In this document: positions 26,549 to 34,626 of the stretch, piece after piece
Layout of the letters: every line of letters starts with the position of its first letter
How positions within the stretch are numbered: position 1 is the first letter of the stretch
Assembly (NCBI GenBank): GCA_035999365.1
Contig: DASYGT010000019.1
Coordinates: 62,001 to 126,000 of the forward strand
DNA: 64,000 nt
Reading direction: 5' to 3'
Origin: DASYGT01 sp035999365
Lineage (GTDB): Bacteria; Actinomycetota; Actinomycetes; Mycobacteriales; Jatrophihabitantaceae
Position numbers and translations under genes: made by a program
Notes under the pieces: generated by a model
Told to the model about the DNA's origin: nothing
The model's database searches: none
What the model saw: the letters and a program-made list of their open reading frames with translations, nothing else

Positions 26549-27085
26549 ATGGCCGACGTGAGCGTACGACCCGCGACCGTCCAGGACGTTGCCGAGATCG
26601 CTCGCATCCAGTTGGAGACCTGGCGGCTCGGCTACGCGACGGTACTGCCGCAGCCGGTCCTCGACTCGCTCTCCGCCGAATCGGCGCAGGCAGCGTGGCA
26701 GGCAGCCGTCGCCGCCCCGCCCACAGCCCGGCACCGGGTCTTCGTCGCGCTGGAACAGCAGTGGATCGTCGGCTTCACCGCCAGCACGCCGGACGAGGAC
26801 GTCGAACCGAGCGATCCGGATCCGGCGTCGACCGTCGCCATCGGGCCGCTTCTCGTCGAACCTCGCTGGGGTCGCCGCGGCCACGCGTCCCGACTGCTGG
26901 CCGCGGCCACTGACACCGCACGCAGCGACGGCATGACGCGGGCGATCACGTGGATCCCCGAACCCGACGTCGCCTCGCGCGAATTCTTCGTCTCGACCGG
27001 ATGGGCACCCGACGGGCTGGCCCGCGCCCTGGACACCGGCGCGGGCGAGTTGCGCGAGATCCGCCTGCACACCGCGCTCGGCTGA
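26549..27085 (+). CDS. GNAT-family N-acetyltransferase
   Basis: A 178-residue single GNAT domain. The N-terminus VSVRPATVQDVAEIARIQLETWRLGY is typical, and the acetyl-CoA loop is EPRWGRRGHASRLLAAA. The ending SREFFVSTGWAPDGLAR corresponds to the usual ...FYEKxGF strand. The substrate is unknown. The ATG is preceded by TAGGCT and exactly 6 nt, so it probably has its own leaderless promoter although it lies only 17 nt after the dedA stop. Confidence 0.85.
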   Translation: MADVSVRPATVQDVAEIARIQLETWRLGYATVLPQPVLDSLSAESAQAAWQAAVAAPPTARHRVFVALEQQWIVGFTASTPDEDVEPSDPDPASTVAIGPLLVEPRWGRRGHASRLLAAATDTARSDGMTRAITWIPEPDVASREFFVSTGWAPDGLARALDTGAGELREIRLHTALG

Positions 27086-27086
27086 C

Positions 27087-27842
27087 TCAGGTCAGCGGCC
27101 GGGTGACACCGATCTTGCCTGGCTCGACCTGGTCCAGCCGCACGACGTCGACATAGGCGCCACTGTGCGGCGCCTGCACGACGTTGCCGTTGCCGACGTA
27201 GATCGCGACATGCCCGATGCCGCCGATCGTGCCGTCGCCGCTCCAGAACACGAGGTCGCCCGGCTGCAGGTCACTGAGCGCCGGATGGAACGTCCCGGTC
27301 TCGCTGTACTGCGCCGAAGCGCTGTGGTCGAGGTGCCGGTACGGCGCCATTGCATTGATCACCAGGCCGGAGCAGTCGAAGCCGCGAATGTGCGCGTCAT
27401 TGCGGGAATCAGCATCGACGGCGATGCCGTACGTCGGTCCGGACGCGTCGCCGGCACCGAAGCTGTAGGGCCAGTTGACCCACGCGAGTGCACGGCGGGC
27501 GATGGCCACCCCGCGCGCATAGGTCCAGCCACCCTGGGGGGGCGGTACGAATCCGTTCACCGACACCGGGGCCGCCTGCCTGGCGCCCGGGTCGTACGGA
27601 GCCTCGACAGTGAAGACCACCACGCCCGCAGCCGCAGGTGGGCGTGAGGTTGCCGCCATACCCACGAGCACCAACACGGCCAGGACGATCAGAGCCACGA
27701 TCGCCGCGACGAGGCCGATCGCAACCCGGGCCGCCCGGCTGGGCGAATCGGCGTGCGCACGATCGGCGATCACCGGCTCATCCGTGTCCGGAGGCGACTC
27801 AGCAGGCCCCGGGCGGGGCCTCGGTCGGGCGGGCGCAGTCAA
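27087..27842 (-). CDS. Membrane-anchored NlpC/P60 peptidase
   Basis: A 251-residue protein with a Pro-rich cytoplasmic N-terminus, one transmembrane helix (about residues 38-65) and an extracytoplasmic NlpC/P60 domain that would cleave peptidoglycan stem peptides. The catalytic Cys is in GFDCSGLVINAM, His in GHVAIYVG, and the third polar residue is in the APHSG region. The start is TTG at 27842, supported by a strong GAGGAG 8 nt upstream. It is tail-to-tail with the GNAT gene and divergent from DUF2461. Confidence 0.88.
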   Translation of the reverse strand: MTAPARPRPRPGPAESPPDTDEPVIADRAHADSPSRAARVAIGLVAAIVALIVLAVLVLVGMAATSRPPAAAGVVVFTVEAPYDPGARQAAPVSVNGFVPPPQGGWTYARGVAIARRALAWVNWPYSFGAGDASGPTYGIAVDADSRNDAHIRGFDCSGLVINAMAPYRHLDHSASAQYSETGTFHPALSDLQPGDLVFWSGDGTIGGIGHVAIYVGNGNVVQAPHSGAYVDVVRLDQVEPGKIGVTRPLT

Positions 27843-27957
27843 CGATCAGGCTCCTCGGACGGGTTCGAGTCGGTTCCAGACCTACCGGGCCGTTCGAACC
27901 GCGTCAATTCGGGGCGCACCGCCTCCCTGCGAATCCGGCGATGGTTAGGGTGATCGG

Positions 27958-28584
27958 GTGGCGTTCAGCGGCATTCCGACAGCGGCGCTGGACTTCTACG
28001 AAGACCTTGAGGCCGACAACACCAAGTCGTTCTGGACCGCCCACAAATCCGTCTACGACGAGTCGGTGCGGGCTCCGCTGGAGGCGCTGATCGCGCTGCT
28101 GGCCCCGGAGTTCGGGGCCGCGAAGCTGTTCCGTCCCTATCGCGATGTCCGCTTCGCGAAGGACAAGACGCCGTACAAGACGCACCAGGGTGCCTGGTTC
28201 GATGAATCCTCGGTATACCTGCACGTGTCCGCAGCCGGACTTTTCGTGGCGGGCGGCTACTGGGACACCTCGTCTGCTCAGGTCGATCGGCTGCGCCGCG
28301 CGGTTGCCGACGACGTCGCGGGCGCCGCGCTCGAGCGAGCCGTCGCCGCAGTCACCAAGGCAGGCTTCGCGATCGGTGGCGCGACGATCACCCGCGTCCC
28401 GACCGGGTATCCGAAAGACCATCCGCGCGCCGAGCTGCTCAAACACAAGTCGATGACGGCCGGGCGCGAGCTGGGTTGCCCTGACTGGTTGCGCACCGCG
28501 CGGGCCAAGACAGAGGTGGCCAAGGCATGGCGCGCGATGGCGCCCCTGATCGGCTGGCTCGATACGAACGTCGGCCGCGGCTGA
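27958..28584 (+). CDS. DUF2461 domain protein
   Basis: A 208-residue cytosolic protein of the DUF2461 family. Family motifs are ALDFYEDLEADNTKSFWTAHK at the N-terminus, RPYRDVRFAKDKTPYKTHQGAWF, and GYPKDHPRAELLKHKSM. No activity is established. The GTG at 27958 is preceded by TAGGGT and exactly 6 nt, indicating a leaderless transcript. It converges on dapB, whose stop is 24 nt away. Confidence 0.88.
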   Translation: MAFSGIPTAALDFYEDLEADNTKSFWTAHKSVYDESVRAPLEALIALLAPEFGAAKLFRPYRDVRFAKDKTPYKTHQGAWFDESSVYLHVSAAGLFVAGGYWDTSSAQVDRLRRAVADDVAGAALERAVAAVTKAGFAIGGATITRVPTGYPKDHPRAELLKHKSMTAGRELGCPDWLRTARAKTEVAKAWRAMAPLIGWLDTNVGRG

Positions 28585-28608
28585 CCCGCGGCAGCAAGCT
28601 CGCAGCGC

Positions 28609-29361
28609 TCAGAGGTCGAGCAACGTCTCGAGTCCGACGGTGAGGCCGGGGTGCTGGTCGATCTGGCGCACCGCGAGCAGGACGCCCGGCATGAATGACG
28701 AGCGGTGGAGCGAGTCGTGCCGGATGGTGAGCGTCTCCCCCTCCGTGCCGAACACGACCTCCTGATGCGCGACCAGTCCGGCGACGCGCAGGGCGTGCAC
28801 GTGGATGCCCTCGACATCAGCTCCACGCGCACCTTCGCGCAGGTCCGAGGTCGCATCCGGAGGCAGACCCAGCCCCGCGTCGCCGCGCGCCTGCGCGATC
28901 AGCTCGGCCGTGCGCGTCGCCGTACCGCTCGGGGCGTCGACCTTGCCGGGGTGGTGCAGCTCGATGATTTCGACGGACTCGTAGAACGGGGCCGCGAGCT
29001 GGGCGAACTTCATCGACAGCACGGCGCCGATGCCGAAGTTCGGGGCGACGAGGACGCCGACCTGTGGCGCGTCTGCCAGCCAGGTTCGGATCGTGTCCAG
29101 GCGATCCGGGGTGAAGCCCGTCGTTCCGACGACGGCGTGGATCCCCTGGTCGACGGCGAAGCGCACGTTGTCCATCACCACGTCGGGATGGGTGAAGTCG
29201 ACGAGCACCTGTGCACCCGCGTCGGCGACGCTGAAGAGCCAGTCGCCCGCGTCGACCATGGCGACGAGGTCCAGGTCGGGTGCGCTGTCGATCGCCGCGC
29301 ACACCTGCTGCCCCATGCGCCCGCGCGCGCCCAGCACGCCGACGCGGATCGGTTCGGTCAC
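28609..29361 (-). CDS. dapB: 4-hydroxy-tetrahydrodipicolinate reductase
   Basis: DapB reduces the DapA product with NAD(P)H. The protein (250 residues) has the Rossmann motif GVLGARGRMGQQV, and the catalytic and substrate-binding segment is ELHHPGKVDAPSGTA. The GTG at 29361 has GGAAG 7 nt upstream; an ATG at 29376 would add five residues and is less well placed. It follows the M16 protease stop by about 20 nt on the same strand, so the two are probably one transcript. Confidence 0.95.
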   Translation of the reverse strand: MTEPIRVGVLGARGRMGQQVCAAIDSAPDLDLVAMVDAGDWLFSVADAGAQVLVDFTHPDVVMDNVRFAVDQGIHAVVGTTGFTPDRLDTIRTWLADAPQVGVLVAPNFGIGAVLSMKFAQLAAPFYESVEIIELHHPGKVDAPSGTATRTAELIAQARGDAGLGLPPDATSDLREGARGADVEGIHVHALRVAGLVAHQEVVFGTEGETLTIRHDSLHRSSFMPGVLLAVRQIDQHPGLTVGLETLLDL

Positions 29362-29381
29362 TGTCGCACTTCCCATCCCAC

Positions 29382-30728
29382 TCACACGGCACCGTCGAAA
29401 TCGTGCGCACCGAAGGGCCCGACGACGGTCAGGCATCGCGGCCGGCCGAGCAGGTCGGCGGCCACCTCGGCGACGTCGTGCGGCGTCACACCGTCGATGC
29501 GCGCGAGCAGCTCGTCGACACCAGCGATGTCGCCGTACACCATCTCGCTCTTTCCGATGCGCGTCATCCGCGATCCCGAGTCTTCGAGGCCGAGGACGAT
29601 GCCTCCGCGCATCTGCCCCTTGCCGCGCTCGATCTCGGCGTCGTCCAGCGACCCGGCGGCGACTGCATCAAGCTCGGCGACGATGAGGCCCAGCACCTCG
29701 TCGGCCTTGCCGGGCTGGCATCCCGCGTAGACGCCGAAGGCTCCGGAGTCACTGAAGCCGCTGCTGAACGAATACACGGAGTACGCGAGGCCGCGTTCCT
29801 CGCGGATGCGCTGAAACAGTCGAGAACTCATCCCGCCGCCGAGCGCTGAGGACAGAACGCCGACGGCGAAGCGTCGCGGATCGTTGCGCGAGACGCCGTG
29901 CGCGCCGAGCACGATGTTTGCCTGCTCCGTGTCGTCGGCCACGACCCGCACGGGCACGGCCGGCAACTGACCTCGCGGTGCGCGGCGGGCCGAACGGCCG
30001 GACGGCGCCGTGTCCAGCCGTCCCTCGAAGGCCTGACGGATCAACCGCACGACCTCGCGATGTTCGAGGTTGCCCGCCACGGAGACGACCATCGAATGCG
30101 GCTGGTAGCGACGCTCGTAATAGCCGGCGATCTGCCTGCGGTTCAGCGCCGCGATCGACTCGACGGTGCCGAGGATCGGGCGGCCGAGCGGTGTGTCGCC
30201 GAACAACGCTGCCGCGAACTCGTCATGGACCAGGTCGGCCGGGTCGTCGTCGCGCATCGCGATCTCTTCGAGCACGACACTGCGTTCGATGTCGACGTTC
30301 TGGGCAGTGAGCGTCGCGTTCAGCACGACGTCGGCCACGATGTCGATGGCGAGCGCGACATCGCGGTCCAGCACCGTCGCGTAGAAGCAGGTGTGTTCCT
30401 TCTCGGTGAAGGCGTTGAACTCACCACCGACCGCGTCCATGGCGCTGGCGATGTCGAGCGCCGATCGGGTGGTCGTGCCCTTGAAGAGCAGGTGTTCCAG
30501 GAAATGACTCGTCCCCGCAAGGCTCGGCGACTCGTCGCGGGAACCGACCGGCACCCAGACCCCGACGCTGATGCTGCGCACGCCGGGCATGGCCTCGGTG
30601 ACGACACGAAGACCGCCCGGCAGCACGCTGCGGGTGAGCACACCGCCACCCGTTGCACTGTCGAGTCGCCGGGTCGAGGCACGGCCAGGTGTGCGCACGG
30701 GAGGACGAGCGGCGCGCCGTGGGGTCAT
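29382..30728 (-). CDS. M16-family zinc metallopeptidase (PepR-like)
   Basis: A 448-residue pitrilysin/processing-peptidase-like protein related to mycobacterial PepR. The inverted zinc motif HFLEH is at residues 75-79, with the downstream ligand glutamate in the VLEEIAMRDD segment. It has two M16 half-domains; the second (inactive) half includes GMSSRLFQRIREERGLAYSVYSF. The ATG at 30728 is preceded by TACTAT and exactly 6 nt, so it has its own leaderless start. In mycobacteria the gene lies next to the pnp homologue; here it is about 8 kb away. Confidence 0.93.
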   Translation of the reverse strand: MTPRRAARPPVRTPGRASTRRLDSATGGGVLTRSVLPGGLRVVTEAMPGVRSISVGVWVPVGSRDESPSLAGTSHFLEHLLFKGTTTRSALDIASAMDAVGGEFNAFTEKEHTCFYATVLDRDVALAIDIVADVVLNATLTAQNVDIERSVVLEEIAMRDDDPADLVHDEFAAALFGDTPLGRPILGTVESIAALNRRQIAGYYERRYQPHSMVVSVAGNLEHREVVRLIRQAFEGRLDTAPSGRSARRAPRGQLPAVPVRVVADDTEQANIVLGAHGVSRNDPRRFAVGVLSSALGGGMSSRLFQRIREERGLAYSVYSFSSGFSDSGAFGVYAGCQPGKADEVLGLIVAELDAVAAGSLDDAEIERGKGQMRGGIVLGLEDSGSRMTRIGKSEMVYGDIAGVDELLARIDGVTPHDVAEVAADLLGRPRCLTVVGPFGAHDFDGAV

Positions 30729-30753
30729 CCGGCGATAGTAGTTGCCACCGGAC

Positions 30754-31617
30754 TCAGGCCCGGACGCCGCAGAATGTGCGCTCGCGCGGAGCACGGTCGA
30801 TCGGGAAGAAGCCCGGGCGCAACGACATCAGATACCCACCGGTAACCACCAGCGCGGCGCGCAGCAGCGGCAACCGCAGCAGCCAACCCGGCCAGCCGAG
30901 TACAGGCGCGACGAGCCACGCGAGCACGCCGAGTGACAAGAGGGCGGCCGCGCGGTGCCCCACCGTCCGTGCGCCGACGACGAGCCACCCGGTGAGGACC
31001 GCGAGCAGCGCGGCGGCCGCCAGCCACGTCCACCACAGGATTCGAGCGGTCTGCAGGGTGCTCGCGGGGACGAGACCCAAACCGAGCGACGCAGCCAGGG
31101 CGGCCCACAGCAACGGCCGCTGAGGCAGGCGATGCCGGGTCGGCTCGGCGTAGCAGTCCAGCAGACTGAGCGGGTGCTCCTCCAGCATCAGGCCACGGTC
31201 GGCGTAGAGGCGCGCCGAGGGGTAGCGCTGAGCCACCCGATGCCGCACCCACGCCGGCACGTTCGGATGCAGCCACAACGCATCGATGCGCGCGTGCTGC
31301 GAGCGCACCCCGTGCGTGCCGGCCACCACCTCGCCCCAACACGACACGACGGCCTGGACGTAGCGCATGTGCCGGTTCCGCTGAGCCGCCCGCTCAGTTC
31401 CATAGGCATAGAAACCGCACTCGCATCCCGGCGACGGAACGACGTGGTCCGCCCGCGGCCGCTCTCCCGTGGGAGGCGCACAGGTGGCCGTGTTTGCCCC
31501 GTCGTACCAGGTCAGGCTGGAATACAGCGGCAGCAGCAGTCCTGATTCGTCCACCCGGAAGGTGCGCAGCCCGACGACCTCGCCGACGAGCGGTTCGGAG
31601 CCGGTGAAGGCCTGCAT
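30754..31617 (-). CDS. Membrane protein of unknown function with Cys-rich N-terminal domain
   Basis: I do not recognise a function. The protein is 287 residues. Residues 1-135 form a soluble domain with TGSEPLVGEVVGLRTFRVDESGLLLPLYSS, a cysteine in CAPPTG and a CECGFYAYG cluster that could bind metal. The C-terminal half has about four transmembrane helices (LWAALAASLGLGLV, TWLAAAALLAVLTGWLVV, ALLSLGVLAWLVAPVLG, LLRAALVVTGGYLM). The ATG at 31617 is 4 nt after the stop of a 60-codon proline-rich ORF and lacks its own strong Shine-Dalgarno, so translation is probably coupled to it. Confidence 0.7.
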   Translation of the reverse strand: MQAFTGSEPLVGEVVGLRTFRVDESGLLLPLYSSLTWYDGANTATCAPPTGERPRADHVVPSPGCECGFYAYGTERAAQRNRHMRYVQAVVSCWGEVVAGTHGVRSQHARIDALWLHPNVPAWVRHRVAQRYPSARLYADRGLMLEEHPLSLLDCYAEPTRHRLPQRPLLWAALAASLGLGLVPASTLQTARILWWTWLAAAALLAVLTGWLVVGARTVGHRAAALLSLGVLAWLVAPVLGWPGWLLRLPLLRAALVVTGGYLMSLRPGFFPIDRAPRERTFCGVRA

Positions 31618-31621
31618 CGTC

Positions 31622-31804
31622 TCAGCCCGCGGCCACGCTGGGCGGTTGCGGGAGCGGATCAGGCGACGGCACGGGGTCCGGTTCGGGAACGGGTTCGGGT
31701 GCCGGGACGGGTATCGGCTGGGGTTCGGGGATGCGCGCCCGTGGGCCCGTTTCACGCGTGGGCAGCACGTCGTAGCGTCGCTGTTCGGGACCGATGTCGC
31801 CCAT
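31622..31804 (-). CDS. Small proline-rich protein, 60 residues
   Basis: A 60-codon ORF. Residues 1-24 are mixed and charged; residues 25-56 are a Pro-x repeat (PEPQPIPVPAPEPVPEPDPV and onward) rich in Glu/Asp. It has an ideal GGGAGG 5 nt before its ATG and a plausible -35/-10 pair just upstream. Its stop lies 4 nt before the start of the membrane protein gene. These signals argue for real expression, whether as a leader peptide or a small extended protein. No family is recognised. Confidence 0.55.
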   Translation of the reverse strand: MGDIGPEQRRYDVLPTRETGPRARIPEPQPIPVPAPEPVPEPDPVPSPDPLPQPPSVAAG

Positions 31805-31834
31805 GCCCGCCTCCCGGCGCCGCCGTCGATCCTC

Positions 31835-31862
31835 AACGTACGCCCGCGTCGGTGCCCGTCAA
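31835..31862 (-). promoter_or_regulatory. Candidate promoter for the proline-rich ORF and membrane protein
   Basis: On the minus strand TTGACG (31862-31857), 16-nt spacer, TACGTT (31840-31835). The predicted start of transcription is about 25 nt upstream of the proline-rich ORF, leaving room for its GGGAGG ribosome site. The -10 is weak outside TAnnnT. Confidence 0.4.
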
Positions 31863-31879
31863 CTCTGCGGGCACGCAGC

Positions 31880-32380
31880 TCAGGAGTCGACGATCGAGCG
31901 CGCCAGTTCATACGTCGCCGGCTGCAACAGGACGAGCCGGGCCTCGCCCTCGTTCGGCGCCGCGTCGATCGCTGCGACGGCCTGATAGATCGCATCCTCG
32001 ACCGGCCAGCCGAAGGCGCCGGCGGAGATCAGCGGGAAGGCGACGGTCGTGGCACCGAGTTCGGCGGCGACAGCGAGAGCGGAGCGGTAGCAACTGCGCA
32101 GCGTCTCGGAGTCCCCGCGCCGGTAGATCGGACCGACTGTGTGAATGACCCAGCGCGCGTGCAGCTTGCCCGCCGTCGTGGCGACTGCCTGACCGGCCGG
32201 GAGCCCGTCCGGGTAGACGGTGTCACGCAGTTGGCGGCATTCGGCGAGGATCGCCTTTCCGCCACGCTTGTGGATTGCGCCGTCGACGCCACCGCCGCCG
32301 AAGAGCGAGGAGTTCGCGGCGTTCACGATCGCATCGACACGCTGCTCGGTGATGTCTGCATGGACGAGCGTGAGCTTCAT
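31880..32380 (-). CDS. Macrodomain protein (O-acetyl-ADP-ribose deacetylase-like)
   Basis: A 166-residue stand-alone macrodomain of the MacroD/YmdB type, which hydrolyses O-acetyl-ADP-ribose or removes mono-ADP-ribose from proteins. The characteristic IVNAANSSLFGGGGVDGAIH (binding loop 1 and catalytic Asp-containing segment) starts near residue 18, and the second loop FPLISAGAFGWP comes later. The ATG at 32380-32378 overlaps the Rrf2 stop (ATGA), so the two proteins are made together. The linkage to a sulfur-type regulator is unusual. Confidence 0.9.
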   Translation of the reverse strand: MKLTLVHADITEQRVDAIVNAANSSLFGGGGVDGAIHKRGGKAILAECRQLRDTVYPDGLPAGQAVATTAGKLHARWVIHTVGPIYRRGDSETLRSCYRSALAVAAELGATTVAFPLISAGAFGWPVEDAIYQAVAAIDAAPNEGEARLVLLQPATYELARSIVDS

Positions 32381-32832
32381 CGTGGAAGCCAGGCATCCGG
32401 CGCGTCGACCATCCGCCGGACGTGCGCGGGGAGCTTGCCGCTCAGCACCTGGGCCAGGGTCGTCTCGTCGAGCACCCGGCGCAGGCTCGCCCGCACTGCC
32501 ACCCATACCTCGGGGAGATGGACAGCGACGCCGGAATACTCCGTCTCGTGGGCCCGCAGTCCCCGGATCTCGGCCAGCGGGCCGTCGACGGCACGGATCA
32601 CCGCTCCGAGCGTGATCTCGCTCGCGGGCCTGGCCAGGCCGTATCCGCCGTCTGCACCGCGCTGGCTGCGCACCAGGTTCGCCCGCCGGAGCTCACCCAG
32701 GATCGCCTCGACGAACTTACGAGGCAGCCCCTGCTCCGATACGACCGCGTCCACCTTGACCAGATCCGGCTCCCGGGCCGCCAGACTGAGCAACGCCCGC
32801 ACCGCGTAATCCGTCTTCGCCGAGATCTGCAC
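32377..32832 (-). CDS. Rrf2-family transcriptional regulator without Fe-S cysteines
   Basis: A 151-residue winged-helix regulator. The start MQISAKTDYAVRALLSLAA is diagnostic of Rrf2, with the recognition segment GLPRKFVEAILGELRRANLVRSQRGADGGYGLARP. The region where IscR/NsrR carry three cysteines reads GLRAHETEYSGVAVHLPEVW and has none, so it is more like the cluster-free CymR regulator of cysteine metabolism. Its first 116 nt overlap the 3' end of cysA out of frame. It is the likely regulator of the adjacent sulfate-uptake operon (inference). Confidence 0.88.
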   Translation of the reverse strand: MQISAKTDYAVRALLSLAAREPDLVKVDAVVSEQGLPRKFVEAILGELRRANLVRSQRGADGGYGLARPASEITLGAVIRAVDGPLAEIRGLRAHETEYSGVAVHLPEVWVAVRASLRRVLDETTLAQVLSGKLPAHVRRMVDAPDAWLPR

Positions 32833-33799
32833 CCCTGCAGTCTTGCAAAGTCAGAGGCGCAGCGTGCGGCGCAGCGCGCAACCAGACCGTGGATCCCGGT
32901 ACAAGCGCCAGCGCTTCTGCCTGACCACGGGTGAGCTGCACCCACGGCTCGCTGCCCGAGGTACGCGTCTCGGCCCGCACCTCGTATCCGATGCGCTGCA
33001 TTCTCGTGACCTCGGCCGAGACCGCTCCGTCGACGTGCTCGGTGAACACCTCGAGGTCGTGGGGTCGGACCAATCGGCCGTCGAAGCGGGTCACCGGCCC
33101 GAGGAAGCCCATCACGAATTCGTTGGCAGGCCGGTCGTACAGCTCGTCCGGTGAGCCGACCTGCTCGATCCGGCCGTTGTTGATGACGACGAGTTCGTCG
33201 GAGACTTCGAGCGCCTCTTCCTGATCATGCGTGACGAACACCGTCGTCACGTGCACCTCGTCGTGCAGCCGGCGCAGCCAATCGCGGAGCTCCTTGCGCA
33301 CCTTCGCGTCGAGCGCGCCGAACGGTTCGTCGAGCAGTAACACCTTCGGCTCCACCGCGAGAGCGCGCGCGAGCGCCATCCGCTGCCGCTGCCCCCCGGA
33401 CAATTGCGAGGGCAGCCGGTCGGCGAACTGCGACAGGTGCACGAGATCGAGCAGCTCGCCCACGCGCCGTCGGATCTCCTCCTTCGGCCGTTTGCGGATT
33501 TCGAGGCCGAACGCCACGTTGCGGTACACCGACAGGTGCTTGAACGCCGCGTAGTGCTGGAAGACGAAGCCGACGTTGCGGCGTTGGGCAGGCACCCCGG
33601 TGGCTTCGACGCCGTCGATCTGCACAGACCCCTGGTCCGGGTTCTCAAGGCCGCCGATGATGCGCAGGAGGGTGGACTTCCCGCCGCCGCTCGGACCCAG
33701 CAGTGCGGTGAGACGCCCACTCTCGACTGCGAGGTCGACGTCGTCCAACGCCACGAAGTCACCGAATCTCTTGACGATTCCGGCTGCCTTGATACTCAC
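32717..33799 (-). CDS. cysA: Sulfate/thiosulfate ABC transporter ATP-binding protein
   Basis: The ATPase of the sulfate importer. Walker A is GPSGGGKST, the signature is LSGGQRQRMALARAL, Walker B is VLLLDEPFGALDAKVR, and the switch His is in VFVTHDQEEALEVSD. A C-terminal regulatory TOBE-like region ends near GSTVWLRAAPH, about residue 320. The frame stays open another roughly 37 residues, a Gly/Ala-rich tail read out of frame from rrf2; total 360 residues. The GTG at 33799 overlaps the cysW stop (GTGA). Confidence 0.93.
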   Translation of the reverse strand: MSIKAAGIVKRFGDFVALDDVDLAVESGRLTALLGPSGGGKSTLLRIIGGLENPDQGSVQIDGVEATGVPAQRRNVGFVFQHYAAFKHLSVYRNVAFGLEIRKRPKEEIRRRVGELLDLVHLSQFADRLPSQLSGGQRQRMALARALAVEPKVLLLDEPFGALDAKVRKELRDWLRRLHDEVHVTTVFVTHDQEEALEVSDELVVINNGRIEQVGSPDELYDRPANEFVMGFLGPVTRFDGRLVRPHDLEVFTEHVDGAVSAEVTRMQRIGYEVRAETRTSGSEPWVQLTRGQAEALALVPGSTVWLRAAPHAAPLTLQDCRGADLGEDGLRGAGVAQSGGPGAGSGQGGRGRIGAGAAS

Positions 33800-34626
33800 G
33801 ACGATTCCTCCGGGCGGATCAGGGATACGACGACGATCGCGATGACTGCGATGGCGATGAGGACGAGTGACACCTGGTATGCACCCGGCTCGAGCTGTTC
33901 GACGCGCTCGTCGACGAGCAGCGTGGCGGTCTGCGTCTGACCGGCGCCGCTGATGTTTCCCGACACCACCTTGACGGCACCGAACTCGCCGATCGAGCGC
34001 GCGATGGTGAGCACGACACCGTAGGCGAGCGCCCACTTGATCGTCGGCAGGGTGATGCGGCGAAAGCGCTGAACGGCACTCGCGCCCAGCACCCGAGCGG
34101 CCTGCTCCTGCTCGATTCCCTCGTCCTCGAGCACCGGCACCACCTCGCGCACCACGAGGGGCAAGGAGACGAACGCGGTCGCGAGGATCATTCCCGGTAC
34201 GGCGTAGATGACGTCGAACCCGGAGTTGTGCAGCGGTTTGCCGAACCATCCGTTGTACGGGCCGTACACCAGCACGAGTGCCAGCCCGACGACGATCGGC
34301 GACACCGAGATCGACAGGTCGATCAGGGCGCTGAGCATCCGCTTTCCGGGGAATCGGTACCGCGCCAGCAGGACGGCGACAGCCACCCCGAAGACCGTGT
34401 TGATGACGACGGCGGCCACCGTGATGATCGCCGTCAGCTTGAACGCCTGCTGCGCCTGCCCCGAACTGATCGCGTCCCAGAACTTCGCCCCGCCCTGCTC
34501 GATGACGCGCCAGCTGATCACGATCAGCGGCAGCAGCACGACGACGCTCACATAGCCGATCGCGATCGCGCGCAGTGAGTATCGCGAGCGGTGCGAGACC
34601 TTGCTTGCGACAGCGGGGCTAGCCAC
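33796..34626 (-). CDS. cysW: Sulfate ABC transporter permease CysW
   Basis: The second inner-membrane permease of the sulfate importer, 276 residues with six transmembrane helices. It carries the family segment GRYRFPGKRMLSALIDL-like loop and the EAA motif near EQEQAARVLGASAVQRFRRITLP. FGAVKVVSGNISGAGQTQTATLLV is typical of CysW. The GTG at 34626-34624 overlaps the cysT stop; the longer frame is antisense-like and lacks similarity. It sits between cysT and cysA in one operon. Confidence 0.93.
   Translation of the reverse strand: MASPAVASKVSHRSRYSLRAIAIGYVSVVVLLPLIVISWRVIEQGGAKFWDAISSGQAQQAFKLTAIITVAAVVINTVFGVAVAVLLARYRFPGKRMLSALIDLSISVSPIVVGLALVLVYGPYNGWFGKPLHNSGFDVIYAVPGMILATAFVSLPLVVREVVPVLEDEGIEQEQAARVLGASAVQRFRRITLPTIKWALAYGVVLTIARSIGEFGAVKVVSGNISGAGQTQTATLLVDERVEQLEPGAYQVSLVLIAIAVIAIVVVSLIRPEESS

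Noticed and set aside
27865..27885. GGGTTCGAGTC resembling a tRNA T-arm
   Set aside because: No acceptor, D or anticodon stems can be folded around it in either orientation.
31650..31740. GGTTCGGG-type microrepeats
   Set aside because: As a separate repeat element; they simply encode the Pro-x repeat of the small ORF already listed.
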